Assembly (NCBI RefSeq): GCF_004786095.1
Contig: NZ_RHPJ01000003.1
Coordinates: 744,001-808,000 of the forward strand
Direction: 5' to 3'
DNA: 64,000 nt
From: Serinibacter arcticus
GTDB lineage: Bacteria > Actinomycetota > Actinomycetes > Actinomycetales > Beutenbergiaceae
The position numbers were made by a program, and so were the translations under genes. Below, in pieces: positions 50,467-59,633 of this stretch. The notes below the pieces were generated by a model that saw only the letters and a program-made list of their open reading frames with translations, did no database searches and was not told where the DNA came from. The stretch's first letter is position 1, and each line of letters starts with the position of its first letter.

Positions 50467-53400
50467 CTACTCCCCGAAGAACACCCGCTCCACCACGGCC
50501 CTGGCCCGCCGCGCCGTGCGGAGGTAGTCCTCCTCGAACTCGCCGCCCGCGGCCGGTCCGTACCCGAGCAGGTGCGCCACACCGGCGAGCTCGCGCCGCT
50601 CCGACGGGAGCACGTCGATCCGCGCACCCGACGTGCGGCCCGTCGCCAGCACGATCGCGTCGCGCGCCCGGACGGCGAGCCGCCACGCCGACCGCAGCAC
50701 CTCGGCGTCGCCGGCGTCGATCAGGCCGGCCTCGGCGGCCGCCGCCAGCGCCTCGAGCGTCCGCGTCGTGCGCAGCGCCGGGACCTCGTGGGCGTGCAGC
50801 AGCTGGAGCAGCTGGACCGTCCACTCGACGTCGGTGATTCCGCCGCGGCCGAGCTTCAGGTGCCGGTTCGCCGGGACGCCGCGCGGCATCCGCTCGTTCT
50901 CCACCCGCGCCTTGATGCGACGGATCTCGCGGAGCTGTCCGTCGTCGAGCCCACCGGCGTAGCGGAGCGGGTCGATCAGCGCGACGAAGCGCTCGCCCAG
51001 CTCGATGTCGCCCGCGACCGGCCGCGCCCGCAGGAGCGCCTGGCGCTCCCAGATCGCCGACCAGCGGCCGTAGTACTCCTCGTAGGCGGCGAACGTGCGC
51101 GTCAGCGGCCCGTTGCGCCCCTCGGGTCGCAGCGCGGCATCGACCTCCAGCGACGGCTCAGGGCCGGTCTGACCGAGCAGGCTGCGCACCTGCTGCGCGA
51201 CGGCGAGTGCGAACGTCTGTGCCGCCGCGTGGTCCACGCCGGGCCGCGGGTCGTGCACGAACATCACGTCGGCGTCCGAGGAGTAGCCGAGCTCGTGCCC
51301 GCCGAGACGCCCCATCGCGACGATGAGCAGCGTCGTCGGGGAACCCTCGAACCCCTGGGCCTCGCACACCCGGTCGGTCGCGATCCGCAGCGCGCCGCGC
51401 AGCGCGGCGTCGGCGGCCGAGGAGATCCCCGGCGTCGTGTCGGCCGCGAGGTTGGTCAGCACGTCGGCGACGGCGGTGCGGTTCAGCTCCCGGCGGCGCA
51501 GGTAGCGCACCCGGGTCGCGCTGGACTCGGAGTCCCCGGCCCGACGGCGGAGCGCGGCGTCCATCTCGGCCTCCAGCGCCTCCGGCGCGCGGGGCGCGAG
51601 GTCGCCGTCCTCGGCCAGCCACGGCACCGACTCCGGTGCCCGTCGCAGACCCGCCGCCACGTACTGCGAGGACGAGAGCACGCGTGCCAGGTTCTGGGCG
51701 GCGACGCCGGAGTCGCGCAGCAGCTTGAGGTACCAGTGCGAGGAGCCGATCTCCTCCGACAGCGACCGGAAGGCGAGCAGGCCGGCGTCGGGATCGGGGC
51801 CCTCGGTGAACCAGCCGAGCATGACGGGGAGCAGCTGACGCTGGATCGCGGCGCGGCGCGAGACGCCCTCGGTCAGCGCGGCGATGTGGCGCAGGGCGGC
51901 GTCGGGGGCGCGGTAGCCGAGGGCCGCGAGCCGGGCTCCGGCCGCCTCGGGGGCGAGCGCCGCGTCCTCGGCCGAGAGCTGCGCCGTCGCCGGGAGCAGG
52001 GGTCGGTAGAACAGCTCCTCGTGCAGCCGCCGGACGTCGCGGCGCGTGTGGCGCCACCGCACGAGCAGCTCGGTCGTGACGTCGGCCTCGTCCTCGGCCG
52101 TGATGAGCATCGAGCGACCCAGGCGGTCGAGGTCGCGCTCGTCGGTCGGCACCAGGTGCGTGCGGCGCATCCGCGACAGCTGGATGCGGTGCTCCATGAG
52201 GCGCAGGAACCGGTAGCAGACGGCCAGGCGCGCGGCGTCGGCCCGCCCGACGAACCCCTCCTGCGCCAGCGCTGCCAGCGCCGCGAGCGTGTTGCGCTGC
52301 CGGATCTCGGGCGCGAGCCGGCCGTGCACGAGCTGCAGCAGCTGCACGGTGAACTCGACGTCGCGCAGACCGCCGGCACCGAGCTTGAGCTGGCGGTCGG
52401 CCTCGCGCGGCGGCACGTGCGCCTCGACGCGGCGGCGCATGGCCTGCGCGTCCTCGACGAAGTTCTCGCGCTGCGCGGCGGTCCAGACCAGCGGGCTGAG
52501 AGCCTCGACGTAGGCGTTGCCGAGCGCGCGGTCGCCCGCGACGGGGCGCGCCTTCAGCAGCGCCTGGAACTCCCACGTCTTGGCCCAGCGCTGGTAGTAG
52601 GCGAGGTGGCTGGCGAGCGTGCGCACGAGCGGGCCCTGCTTGCCCTCGGGGCGCAGCGCGGCGTCGACCTCCCACAGCGCGGGCTCGAGGCTCGTGCCCG
52701 AGCAGGCGCGCGCCATCCCGGTGGCCAGGCGGGCACCCACGCGCATGGCGTGCTGCTCGAGGTCGGCGCGGTCGGGTCCGCCGGACGCGTCCTCGTCCCC
52801 GGCACCGTCGCCCTCCACCGGGGGTGCCACCTCGGCGACGTACACCACGTCGACGTCGGAGATGTAGTTCAGCTCCCGGCCGCCGGTCTTGCCCATGCCC
52901 AGCACCGCGAGGCGCACCACGTGGTGGTCCGGGGTCTCCGAGCGCGCGATCGCCAGCGCCGCCTCGAGCGCGGCGGAGGCGAGGTCGGCGAGCGTCGCGG
53001 CGACGCCGGGCAGCGTGGACAGCGGGTCGGGTCGGGTGAGGTCGGTGGCCGCGATGCGCAGCAGCTGCTGGCGGTACGCGCGCCGCATGGCGTCGGTCGG
53101 GCCCTGCGCGGTCGCGACGGGCGCTGCGTCGTCGGGGTCGGCCCCGACGGCACGCAGCAGCGTCGCGCGCACCTCGTCCGCACCCTCGGCCAGGATCCCC
53201 TGGCCGGTCTCGCCCGTGACGAGCGCGACGTCGTCGGGATGCATCGCCAGCGTGTCACCGAGCGCGGCGGAGGCGCCGACGACGGCGAGCAGCCGCGAGC
53301 GCCGCTCCCCCGGCGTGCGGAGCACCTCGTTGAGCTGGGCGCGCGCGTCGGGCGTCGCGTTCTCGTGCACGCGCGCGAGCGTCAGCAGGCCCTGGTCGGG

Positions 53401-53553
53401 GTCGGCGGAGCGGGCGAGGTCCGCGAGGAGGTCGTCACCGCCGTCGTCGCCCGCGACCTCCGTGAACCACGGTTCGGCGAGGATCGAGCTCGCGCGTGCG
53501 AGCTCCCGGAAGCCGAACCGAATGAGTCGGGTCGAGGGAGACGCCGCTCTCAT
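50467..53553 (-). CDS. glnE: Bifunctional glutamine synthetase adenylyltransferase/adenylyl-removing enzyme
   Basis: The 1028-aa protein is of full GlnE length. It has two nucleotidyltransferase modules, GMGKTGGRELNYISDVDVVY (about 219-240) and AMGRLGGHELGYSSDADVMF (about residue 750), each with the G-G-x-E-L..S-D-x-D motif, and helical domains after each (GGLRDVEFTVQLLQ and GGITDVEWTVQLLQ). It adenylylates and de-adenylylates type I glutamine synthetase in response to nitrogen. ATG 53553 is five bases after the glnA2 stop; together they form an operon. Confidence 0.93.
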   Translation of the reverse strand: MRAASPSTRLIRFGFRELARASSILAEPWFTEVAGDDGGDDLLADLARSADPDQGLLTLARVHENATPDARAQLNEVLRTPGERRSRLLAVVGASAALGDTLAMHPDDVALVTGETGQGILAEGADEVRATLLRAVGADPDDAAPVATAQGPTDAMRRAYRQQLLRIAATDLTRPDPLSTLPGVAATLADLASAALEAALAIARSETPDHHVVRLAVLGMGKTGGRELNYISDVDVVYVAEVAPPVEGDGAGDEDASGGPDRADLEQHAMRVGARLATGMARACSGTSLEPALWEVDAALRPEGKQGPLVRTLASHLAYYQRWAKTWEFQALLKARPVAGDRALGNAYVEALSPLVWTAAQRENFVEDAQAMRRRVEAHVPPREADRQLKLGAGGLRDVEFTVQLLQLVHGRLAPEIRQRNTLAALAALAQEGFVGRADAARLAVCYRFLRLMEHRIQLSRMRRTHLVPTDERDLDRLGRSMLITAEDEADVTTELLVRWRHTRRDVRRLHEELFYRPLLPATAQLSAEDAALAPEAAGARLAALGYRAPDAALRHIAALTEGVSRRAAIQRQLLPVMLGWFTEGPDPDAGLLAFRSLSEEIGSSHWYLKLLRDSGVAAQNLARVLSSSQYVAAGLRRAPESVPWLAEDGDLAPRAPEALEAEMDAALRRRAGDSESSATRVRYLRRRELNRTAVADVLTNLAADTTPGISSAADAALRGALRIATDRVCEAQGFEGSPTTLLIVAMGRLGGHELGYSSDADVMFVHDPRPGVDHAAAQTFALAVAQQVRSLLGQTGPEPSLEVDAALRPEGRNGPLTRTFAAYEEYYGRWSAIWERQALLRARPVAGDIELGERFVALIDPLRYAGGLDDGQLREIRRIKARVENERMPRGVPANRHLKLGRGGITDVEWTVQLLQLLHAHEVPALRTTRTLEALAAAAEAGLIDAGDAEVLRSAWRLAVRARDAIVLATGRTSGARIDVLPSERRELAGVAHLLGYGPAAGGEFEEDYLRTARRARAVVERVFFGE

Positions 53554-53557
53554 CGCG

Positions 53558-54895
53558 TCACAGCGCTCGCAGGAACTTGGAGACCTCGTACGGGGTCACC
53601 TGGGCGCGGTACTCGTTCCACTCCTGCCGCTTGTTGCGCAGGAAGAAGTCGAAGACGGACTCGCCCAGCGTCTCGGCGAGCAGCTCAGAGGACTCCATGA
53701 TCTCCAGGGCGTCCTGGAGGTTGTTCGGGAGCGGAGCGATGCCGAGCGCGCGGCGCTCGGACTCGCTGAGGTCCCACACCACGTCCTCGGCCTCGTCGGG
53801 CAGCTCGTAGTCCTCCTCGATCCCCTTGAGACCGGCGGCGAGCAGGACGGCGTAGGCCAGGTAGGGGTTCGCGGCCGAGTCGAGCCCCCGGTACTCCACG
53901 CGCGCGGACTGGCCCTTGTTCGGCTTGTACATCGGCACGCGCACGAGCGCGGAGCGGTTGTTGTGGCCCCAGCACACGTAGCTCGGGGCCTCGCCGCCGC
54001 CCCACAGGCGCTTGTAGGAGTTCACGAACTGGTTCGTGACGGCGGTGATCTCGGCCGAGTGGCGCAGCAGGCCGGCGATGAACTTGCGGCCCGTGGAGCT
54101 CAGCGCGTAGCGGCCGGAGGGATCGTAGAACGCGTTGGTGTCGCCCTCGAACAGCGACAGGTGCGTGTGCATGCCCGACCCCGGCTGACCCGAGAGCGGC
54201 TTCGGCATGAAGGACGCCATGATGCCCTGGTCGAGCGCGACCTCCTTGACCACCGTGCGGAACGTCATGATGTTGTCCGCCGTGGACAGCGCGTCGGCGT
54301 AGCGCAGGTCGATCTCGTTCTGGCCCGGGCCGCCCTCGTGGTGGGAGTACTCCACCGAGATCCCCATGGACTCGAGCAGGCCGATCGCGGCGCGGCGGAA
54401 GTCGTGGCCGGTGCCGCGGGCGACGTGGTCGAAGTAGCCGGCCTCGTCGACCGGGACCAGCGGACCGCTGGGGCTCTCCGGGGTGTGGAAGAGGTAGAAC
54501 TCCACCTCGGGGTGCGTGTAGTAGGCGAACCCGAGGTCGGAGGCCTTGGCCAGCGCGCGCTTGAGCACGTTGCGGGAGTCGGCCGCGGCGGGCTCGCCGT
54601 CGGGCGTCAGGATGTCGCAGAACATGCGCGCGGTGCCGCGCTGGTCGCCGCGCCACGGCAGGACCTGGAACGTGGAGGGGTCCGGGCGGGCGAGCATGTC
54701 CGCCTCGGACACGCGGGCCAGGCCCTGGATGGCGGAGCCGTCGAAGCCGATCCCCTCGGCGAACGCGCTCTCCAGCTCGGCGGGGGCGATCGCCACGGAC
54801 TTCAGCATGCCCAGGACATCCGTGAACCACAGCCGGATGAACCGGATGTCGCGCTCCTCGATCGCCCGGAGCACGTACTCCTGCTGCTTGTCCAT
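53558..54895 (-). CDS. glnA: Type I glutamine synthetase (GlnA2-like)
   Basis: The 445-aa GS has GIGFDGSAIQGLA (N-terminal beta-grasp end), THPEVEFYLF, GGPGQNEIDLRYADAL, SGMHTHLSL, NNRSALVRVPM and RVEYRGLDSAANPYL, the ATP-, metal- and glutamate-binding motifs of GSI. The C-terminus reads LPNNLQDALE where GSI-beta enzymes have the adenylylation Tyr in NLYDLP. So it is probably not itself a GlnE target, as in actinobacterial GlnA2. ATG 54895 follows AAGGAG. It is first in the operon with glnE. Confidence 0.92.
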   Translation of the reverse strand: MDKQQEYVLRAIEERDIRFIRLWFTDVLGMLKSVAIAPAELESAFAEGIGFDGSAIQGLARVSEADMLARPDPSTFQVLPWRGDQRGTARMFCDILTPDGEPAAADSRNVLKRALAKASDLGFAYYTHPEVEFYLFHTPESPSGPLVPVDEAGYFDHVARGTGHDFRRAAIGLLESMGISVEYSHHEGGPGQNEIDLRYADALSTADNIMTFRTVVKEVALDQGIMASFMPKPLSGQPGSGMHTHLSLFEGDTNAFYDPSGRYALSSTGRKFIAGLLRHSAEITAVTNQFVNSYKRLWGGGEAPSYVCWGHNNRSALVRVPMYKPNKGQSARVEYRGLDSAANPYLAYAVLLAAGLKGIEEDYELPDEAEDVVWDLSESERRALGIAPLPNNLQDALEIMESSELLAETLGESVFDFFLRNKRQEWNEYRAQVTPYEVSKFLRAL

Positions 54896-55037
54896 CGTTC
54901 TCCTTCGCGAGGCTGGTGGCCGACGTTCCTATCATGCTGCCTGGGCCACGGTCCCACAGCACGGGCGCGCCCGCACGGGCGTCCCAGACCGGGCGTCCAG
55001 CCCGTGCGCGACACGTGGTGCGGCACCCGGCCGTGGC

Positions 55038-55043
55038 TAGGGT
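55038..55043 (+). promoter_or_regulatory. Leaderless -10 box of panB
   Basis: TAGGGT, six bases, then ATG 55050; no Shine-Dalgarno sequence in between. Confidence 0.6.
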
Positions 55044-55049
55044 GGACGG

Positions 55050-55973
55050 ATGAGCACCGCACCTGGCGTCCCCGGCTCCCCCACCCCCGCGACCGGCCCC
55101 GCGACCGGCCCCGCGGCAGGATCCTCCCCGACCACCGGTGGCGCCGTCGCCGCAGCCGCCCCGGCACCGGCCCCCCGCCGCGTGCGGGTGCAGCACCTGC
55201 GCGACGCCAAGGAGGCGGGTCGGCGCCTGACGATGCTCACGGCCTACGACGCCGCCACGGCCCGCATCTTCGACGCGTCCGGCGTCGACATGCTCCTGGT
55301 GGGCGACTCGATGGGCGACAACATGCTCGGCCACGCGACCACGATCCCGGTCACGATGGACGAGCTGATCCCCGCCGTCCGCGCCGTCTCGCGCGTCGCC
55401 CGTCGCGCGCTCGTGGTGGCGGACCTGCCGTTCGGGTCCTACGAGGCCTCGCCGCAGCAGGCGCACGCCGCGGCGGTCCGGATGCTGAAGGAGGGCGGCG
55501 CCAACGCCGTCAAGCTCGAGGGCGGGCGACGCATCGCCGCCCACGTGGAGCTGCTGACCGGGGCGGGGATCCCCGTCGTCGGGCACCTCGGCCTGACGCC
55601 GCAGGCCGAGAACATCCTGGGTGGGAAGCGGGTGCAGGGTCGGGGCAGCGACGCGGCGGACGCCCTGCTGGCCGACGCCGTCGCCCTGGCCGAGGCGGGC
55701 GCCGTCGCCATCGTTCTGGAGATGATCCCGGAGCAGCTCGCGCAGCGCGTGACCGACCGTCTGGCGATCCCGACGATCGGCATCGGCGCCGGTGGGGCGT
55801 GCGACGGTCAGGTCCTCGTGTGGCTCGACATGGCCGGGATGACCGACTGGTCACCGCGGTTCGCGCGTCAGTTCGGCGACGTCGGCGCCGCCCTCGCGCA
55901 GGCGACCGGCGCCTACATCTCCGCCGTGCACGACGGCACGTTCCCCGGGCCGGAGCACACCTACCAGTCGTGA
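55050..55973 (+). CDS. panB: 3-methyl-2-oxobutanoate hydroxymethyltransferase
   Basis: The 307-aa enzyme of pantothenate synthesis has MLTAYDAATARIFD, MLLVGDSMGDNMLGH, VVADLPFGSY, GGANAVKLEGG, PVVGHLGLTPQ and TIGIGAGGACDGQVLV, all typical of PanB. It transfers hydroxymethyl from methylene-tetrahydrofolate to alpha-ketoisovalerate. A Pro/Ala/Gly-rich N-terminal tail of about 45 residues precedes the conserved part. The leaderless ATG at 55050 supports the long form. Confidence 0.93.
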   Translation: MSTAPGVPGSPTPATGPATGPAAGSSPTTGGAVAAAAPAPAPRRVRVQHLRDAKEAGRRLTMLTAYDAATARIFDASGVDMLLVGDSMGDNMLGHATTIPVTMDELIPAVRAVSRVARRALVVADLPFGSYEASPQQAHAAAVRMLKEGGANAVKLEGGRRIAAHVELLTGAGIPVVGHLGLTPQAENILGGKRVQGRGSDAADALLADAVALAEAGAVAIVLEMIPEQLAQRVTDRLAIPTIGIGAGGACDGQVLVWLDMAGMTDWSPRFARQFGDVGAALAQATGAYISAVHDGTFPGPEHTYQS

Positions 55974-55989
55974 CGCTCGCGCGACGGCG

Positions 55990-56190
55990 TCAGGACCTCT
56001 CCCACTCCCGGTCCTGCTCGTCCCAGTCCTCGGAGCGCTGACGCGCCTTGGCCAGCGCCGCCCCGGCGTCCTCGCGCGTGGCGTACGGCCCCATCCGCTG
56101 GGTCCAGGAGGACTGCAGCCCCTGCTCGACCGCGCCCGTGGCGAGGTTGAAGTAGTAGCCGTTCTCGGTCAGGTTCGCGTCGTCGGACAT
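55990..56190 (-). CDS. Small SPOR-domain-annotated protein
   Basis: The 66-aa protein with GYYFNLATGAVEQG, SSWTQRMGPYATREDAGAAL and EDWDEQDREWE matches a conserved actinobacterial small protein usually called SPOR domain protein. Relatives often lie near polyphosphate glucokinase and panB, as here. ATG 56190 is used. Function unknown. Confidence 0.75.
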   Translation of the reverse strand: MSDDANLTENGYYFNLATGAVEQGLQSSWTQRMGPYATREDAGAALAKARQRSEDWDEQDREWERS

Positions 56191-56312
56191 CGCAGGCTCC
56201 CGTCGTCGTGCAGCGTCAAACCCCGTGGGGCTCCTAGACTCCCATGGTGGCACCGCCCGTGCCGGGACAGGTGATCGACGGACCGCGCACGCGCGGAGGA
56301 TGAGGCAGCGCC

Positions 56313-57074
56313 ATGACGAAGAAGCACCACCTCGCGTTCGGCATCGATATCGGCGGCTCCGGCATCAAGGGCGCCCCGGTCGACCTGGAGACGGGCGAGT
56401 TCGCGGCCGAGCGCGTGCGCATCCCCACGCCCGTGCCCTCGACCCCGGCCGCCGTGGGCAGCGTGCTCGGCGACCTGGTCTCCTCGTTCTCGCTGCCGAA
56501 GGACACGCCGGTCGGGCTGACGTTCCCCGCGATCGTGAAGAAGGGTGTCGCGCAGTCGGCCGCGAACGTCGACAAGTCCTGGATCGGCACCGACATCGCC
56601 GAGGTGGCGCGCCGGGCGACCGGCCTGCGCGCCGTCGTGGCGAACGACGCCGACGCGGCGGGCTTCGGCGAGGTCGTCTACGGTGCGGCCAAGGACCAGG
56701 AGGGCCTCGTCCTGGTCATCACGCTCGGCACCGGCATCGGGTCGGCGATGATCCACGACGGCGTCCTCATCCCGAACGCCGAGCTCGGCCACCTGGAGAT
56801 CGACGGGTTCGACGCCGAGTCGCGCGCCTCCTCGGGCGTGCGCGAGCGCGAGGGGTGGACGTACGAGGAGTGGGCGCCGAAGCTGCAGCGCTACTTCGCG
56901 CACGTCGAGTTCCTCTTCTCCCCCGACCTGTTCGTGGTCGGCGGCGGCGTGAGCAAGAAGCACAAGGAGTTCCTCCCGCTGCTCGATCTGAAGACCCCGA
57001 TCGTCCCCGCCACGCTGCGCAACGCCGCCGGCATCGTGGGCGCCGCCGCGCTCGCGGCCCGCGCCGCGTCCTGA
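56313..57074 (+). CDS. ppgK: Polyphosphate glucokinase (ROK family)
   Basis: The 253-aa ROK kinase has [20 protein letters not shown] (phosphate loop), [31 protein letters not shown] and [26 protein letters not shown] is near the end. Polyphosphate- or ATP-dependent phosphorylation of glucose in the cytoplasm. The GDxxGSGIKG start and length are those of actinobacterial PpgK. Confidence 0.92.
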   Translation: MTKKHHLAFGIDIGGSGIKGAPVDLETGEFAAERVRIPTPVPSTPAAVGSVLGDLVSSFSLPKDTPVGLTFPAIVKKGVAQSAANVDKSWIGTDIAEVARRATGLRAVVANDADAAGFGEVVYGAAKDQEGLVLVITLGTGIGSAMIHDGVLIPNAELGHLEIDGFDAESRASSGVREREGWTYEEWAPKLQRYFAHVEFLFSPDLFVVGGGVSKKHKEFLPLLDLKTPIVPATLRNAAGIVGAAALAARAAS

Positions 57075-57085
57075 GCACCGACGAC

Positions 57086-57547
57086 GTGACGCACGAGCCC
57101 GAGGTCGACACCGCTCCCGGTGGCGCCGCACCGGCCGACGCCGCACCTGACGACAGCGCCCCTGACGACAGCGCCCAGGAGGCGCACCTCGCCGCGTGGC
57201 GCGCGGCCTTCGCGCAGGAGCGGTGGTTCGTCATCGCGCGCGGGTACGGCGACCAGATGACGCCGTTCGCCGTCGAGTCCGACGGGCAGGGCGTGATCAC
57301 GGTCTTCACGACGCCGGAGCGCGCCCGGGTGTTCGGCGTCGCCTCCGGCCTGCCCGAGGAGGAGGCCGGGACGCTCATCGCCCTGCCGCGCGAGAGCGCC
57401 GTGGCCTACCTGGTGCAGTTCGCCGAGGACGGGGTCGACGCCGTCGTGCTCGATCCCGGGGTGAGCGACAGCGCCGTGCTGCTGGCCGCGCTGCCGCACG
57501 TGGAGCAGCTCTCCCTGCGCGAGGCCGAGGGGCCCTCCAGCGACTGA
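57086..57547 (+). CDS. SseB-like hypothetical protein
   Basis: A 153-aa protein with an acidic repeat (APDDSAPDDSAQ) and a region resembling the SseB N-terminal domain: RWFVIARGYGDQMTPFAVES, VITVFTTPERARVFGVASG, then LVQFAEDGVDAVVLDPGVSD. GTG 57086 lies 12 bases after ppgK's stop, so they may be co-transcribed. The start is uncertain since no ribosome-binding site precedes it. Confidence 0.6.
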   Translation: MTHEPEVDTAPGGAAPADAAPDDSAPDDSAQEAHLAAWRAAFAQERWFVIARGYGDQMTPFAVESDGQGVITVFTTPERARVFGVASGLPEEEAGTLIALPRESAVAYLVQFAEDGVDAVVLDPGVSDSAVLLAALPHVEQLSLREAEGPSSD

Positions 57548-57608
57548 GCTCGCCGGCCGGTGCGCCTCGTGTCGAGGCGATGTCTGACCCCGGTGCGAGC
57601 ATCGGGTC

Positions 57609-57926
57609 ATGGCTCGTCAGGCGTGGGAGATCCCCCGGCACGGCCCCGGTACGCAGCGGATCGAGAACGCGATCTCCGAGCCGGGTCGCTTCCCGCTGAC
57701 CTGGACCGAGGCACCCGAGCCGGTCGGTCCGCTCGAGGTGGCGGCCCGCCTGGCGTGGGCGGTCGACGGCGAGGAGTGGGTCGCCGCGCGCGCCCGCGCC
57801 TGGACACGCTCGCTCGTGCTCGTCGAGCTGCGCGACGAGCGGTGGCCCCTGGGCCTGGTGTGGCTCCCTGCGGCTGACGTCCGACGTCGGGCGGCTCACG
57901 AGGAACGGCGCGGGCACGCGGCCTGA
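57609..57926 (+). CDS. Small paralogous protein A, unrecognised family
   Basis: The 105-aa basic soluble protein has a central part with WAVDGEEWVAARARAWTR, LVLVELRD and GLVWLPAADVRRR. This pattern recurs in the next plus-strand gene. No signal peptide or membrane segment. I do not recognise the family. The 31 bases before the start match those before the paralogue at 21 positions. They include GGTGCGAG, and an ATG (57580) that could begin a short leader peptide. Confidence 0.6.
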   Translation: MARQAWEIPRHGPGTQRIENAISEPGRFPLTWTEAPEPVGPLEVAARLAWAVDGEEWVAARARAWTRSLVLVELRDERWPLGLVWLPAADVRRRAAHEERRGHAA

Positions 57927-58114
57927 CCACCTCGCGCCTCTCGACCAGCGATCTGGATCCGTTCCGCCCCTGGACCTCTACAGTGGGACCAGCCCGGGCC
58001 AGATAGCCCCCTGCCTGGTCCGGGCGCTCCCGTTCCGCCCGTCCGAGCGTCGCCCTGCAGGCAGCACCGCCGCTGCCGCAGGCCGATGTCCCACCCGGGT
58101 GCGAGGGTCCCAGG

Positions 58115-58387
58115 GTGCCTGGAATCCACATCGACGTCGCCCCGTGGGGCGGTCATCGGCAGCGACTCGTGAACGCGCGACCCGTGCCGTCCCGCTTCAC
58201 CTCGTGCCGCTACCCCGAGGGGCCCATCCCGGTGACGGTTCGCCTGGTGTGGGAGCGGGACGGCGTCGAGCTGGCCCGTGGCAGGGCGACCGGGTGGACG
58301 AGGCGACTGGTGCTCGTCGAGGTGGTCGACCAGCGGCTGGTGGTCAACGGGGTGTGGCTGCCCGTCGTGGACGTGAGGCGGCGCTGA
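58115..58387 (+). CDS. Small paralogous protein B, unrecognised family
   Basis: This 90-aa protein is related to the one at 57609: VRLVWERDGVELARGRATGW, TRRLVLVEVVDQ and NGVWLPVVDVRRR align with it along the whole C-terminal half. The N-terminal third differs (HIDVAPWGGHRQRLVNARPV). GTG 58115 sits at the same distance from the shared upstream block as the start of paralogue A. Role unknown. Confidence 0.6.
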   Translation: MPGIHIDVAPWGGHRQRLVNARPVPSRFTSCRYPEGPIPVTVRLVWERDGVELARGRATGWTRRLVLVEVVDQRLVVNGVWLPVVDVRRR

Positions 58388-58401
58388 CTGCTGTGGTCCG
58401 T

Positions 58402-58761
58402 CTAGCCCGCGGCGTCGTCGGAGACCAGATCGTCCTCGACGTGTCCGACGGAGCGAGCCTCGAGGTACGAGCACAGCTCGGCAGCCACGAGCAGCTCCAT
58501 CGCGAAGGCGTTGACCTCGTGGCTCGTGAGCACCGTCAGGTCGGCCTGCGGCTCGATGGTGATGCGCCACTTCTGCTCACCCAGGCCGAGCGGCTCCATG
58601 AAGATGGACGCGGTCGAGTCACGGAGAGGAACGATGACGAGGCCCGTGTCCGAGCCTTCCGGCCCGTCCTGCACCACGACCTTGATGAGGTCGCCGGCAC
58701 CGCGCTGGGAGGTGAACTCCTCGAGCCATCGCTCGAGGGTCTCCTTGCTACGGAAGGGCAT
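58402..58761 (-). CDS. Hypothetical protein
   Basis: The 119-aa soluble protein (ETLERWLEEFTSQRGAGDLI, VVVQDGPEGSDTGLVIVPLR, KWRITIEPQADLTVLTSHEV, AFAMELLVAAELCSYLEA) is unrecognised. ATG 58761 has GGAG seven bases upstream. It converges with paralogue B, 14 bases away. Confidence 0.65.
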   Translation of the reverse strand: MPFRSKETLERWLEEFTSQRGAGDLIKVVVQDGPEGSDTGLVIVPLRDSTASIFMEPLGLGEQKWRITIEPQADLTVLTSHEVNAFAMELLVAAELCSYLEARSVGHVEDDLVSDDAAG

Positions 58762-58875
58762 GCGGAGATCTCCAGGGGACGGTGTGGTTGGCCGAGGGTG
58801 TTCGAAAGCGTGTCCGACGATATCAAGGGTGTCGGGTGTCGTCGCGCCAGGGTGCCCGGGCCGGGCCGTCGATCG

Positions 58876-59415
58876 TCAGGCCCCGGCGATCACCGCGACG
58901 GTCGCGGTCGCGGGATCCCAGCGCCGCAGCACGGTGCCGCTGGCCTCGAACGGGTCACCCGGCAGGTCCAGCGCCGTCGCGACATCGGTGACCCGGAGCC
59001 GCCTCGCGAGCGTGACGTGCGGGAGCCACGGCGCGCCGGAGTCGTCGCCGCTCGGGGCGGGGCCGGCCGCCGCCACGACGGCGGAGCGCAGGTCGAGCAG
59101 GGCCGACGTCGGCAGCACGGCCCGCGCGAGCACCCGTCGGTCGCCCGATCCCAGAAGCATGATCGGCCCCAGGACGAGTGGGATCGGCAGGAAGTCCGCG
59201 TCGAGCGTGAGGTCGTCAGGCAGCGGTGACCGACGCTCGAGCAGCGTGAGGTGCGGGGCGTTGCTCGGTGAGGTGTGCGGGGCGAGGCTGGAGAGCCCGG
59301 CGGAGGCGAGGGCGTCCCACTCGGCGCGGACCCGGGCGTCGGTGGCCTGGTCGAAGGTCAGCTCGACGCTGCGGGCGCGGGTGTCGGTCTCGGCGTGGCT
59401 GCCCGTCTCGGTCAC
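58876..59415 (-). CDS. 2'-5' RNA ligase superfamily (2H phosphoesterase) protein
   Basis: The 179-aa protein has the two His-x-Thr motifs of 2H phosphoesterases, APHLTLLER and LPHVTLARR. The spacing between them is that of 2'-5' RNA ligase/CPDase-like proteins. Likely acts on 2'-5' linked or cyclic-phosphate RNA; the physiological role is unknown. GTG 59415 overlaps the stop of the small membrane protein gene as GTGA, so the two are translationally coupled. Confidence 0.8.
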   Translation of the reverse strand: MTETGSHAETDTRARSVELTFDQATDARVRAEWDALASAGLSSLAPHTSPSNAPHLTLLERRSPLPDDLTLDADFLPIPLVLGPIMLLGSGDRRVLARAVLPTSALLDLRSAVVAAAGPAPSGDDSGAPWLPHVTLARRLRVTDVATALDLPGDPFEASGTVLRRWDPATATVAVIAGA

Positions 59416-59633
59416 GGGGCCCCCCCGCCACCGCGACCGCGCCGGAGATCCCGGACGTACACGAACGTCAGGGCGAGCCCGCACGCGATCTGCAGCGCTC
59501 CGACGACGGTCGGCACGGCCTCGCTCGCGGCGGCCCCGCGGCTCACCTGGACCACCCCGATCACGGTGAAGACGACGGCGAGGATCGCCAGCAGGATCGG
59601 CGGACGACGGCGGGGGCTCGGGTCGGTGGTCAC
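59412..59633 (-). CDS. Small two-helix membrane protein
   Basis: The 73-aa protein has two membrane helices (PPILLAILAVVFTVIGVVQV and VVGALQIACGLALTFVYVRD) and a basic, Gly-rich tail. It is unrecognised. GTG 59633 has GAGG upstream. Its last bases overlap the 2H phosphoesterase start. Confidence 0.65.
   Translation of the reverse strand: MTTDPSPRRRPPILLAILAVVFTVIGVVQVSRGAAASEAVPTVVGALQIACGLALTFVYVRDLRRGRGGGGAP

Noticed and set aside
49747-53700. Plus-strand open frame of about 1300 codons opposite glnE
   Set aside because: Antisense shadow of a highly GC-rich gene; glnE motifs on the minus strand are unambiguous.
54896-55049. Riboswitch or attenuator between glnA2 and panB
   Set aside because: No recognisable riboswitch core or leader; panB appears leaderless.
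57927-58114. Terminator in the gap between the two small paralogues
   Set aside because: GGACCAG and CTGGTCC can pair, but the spacing and lack of a stable stem make it weak.
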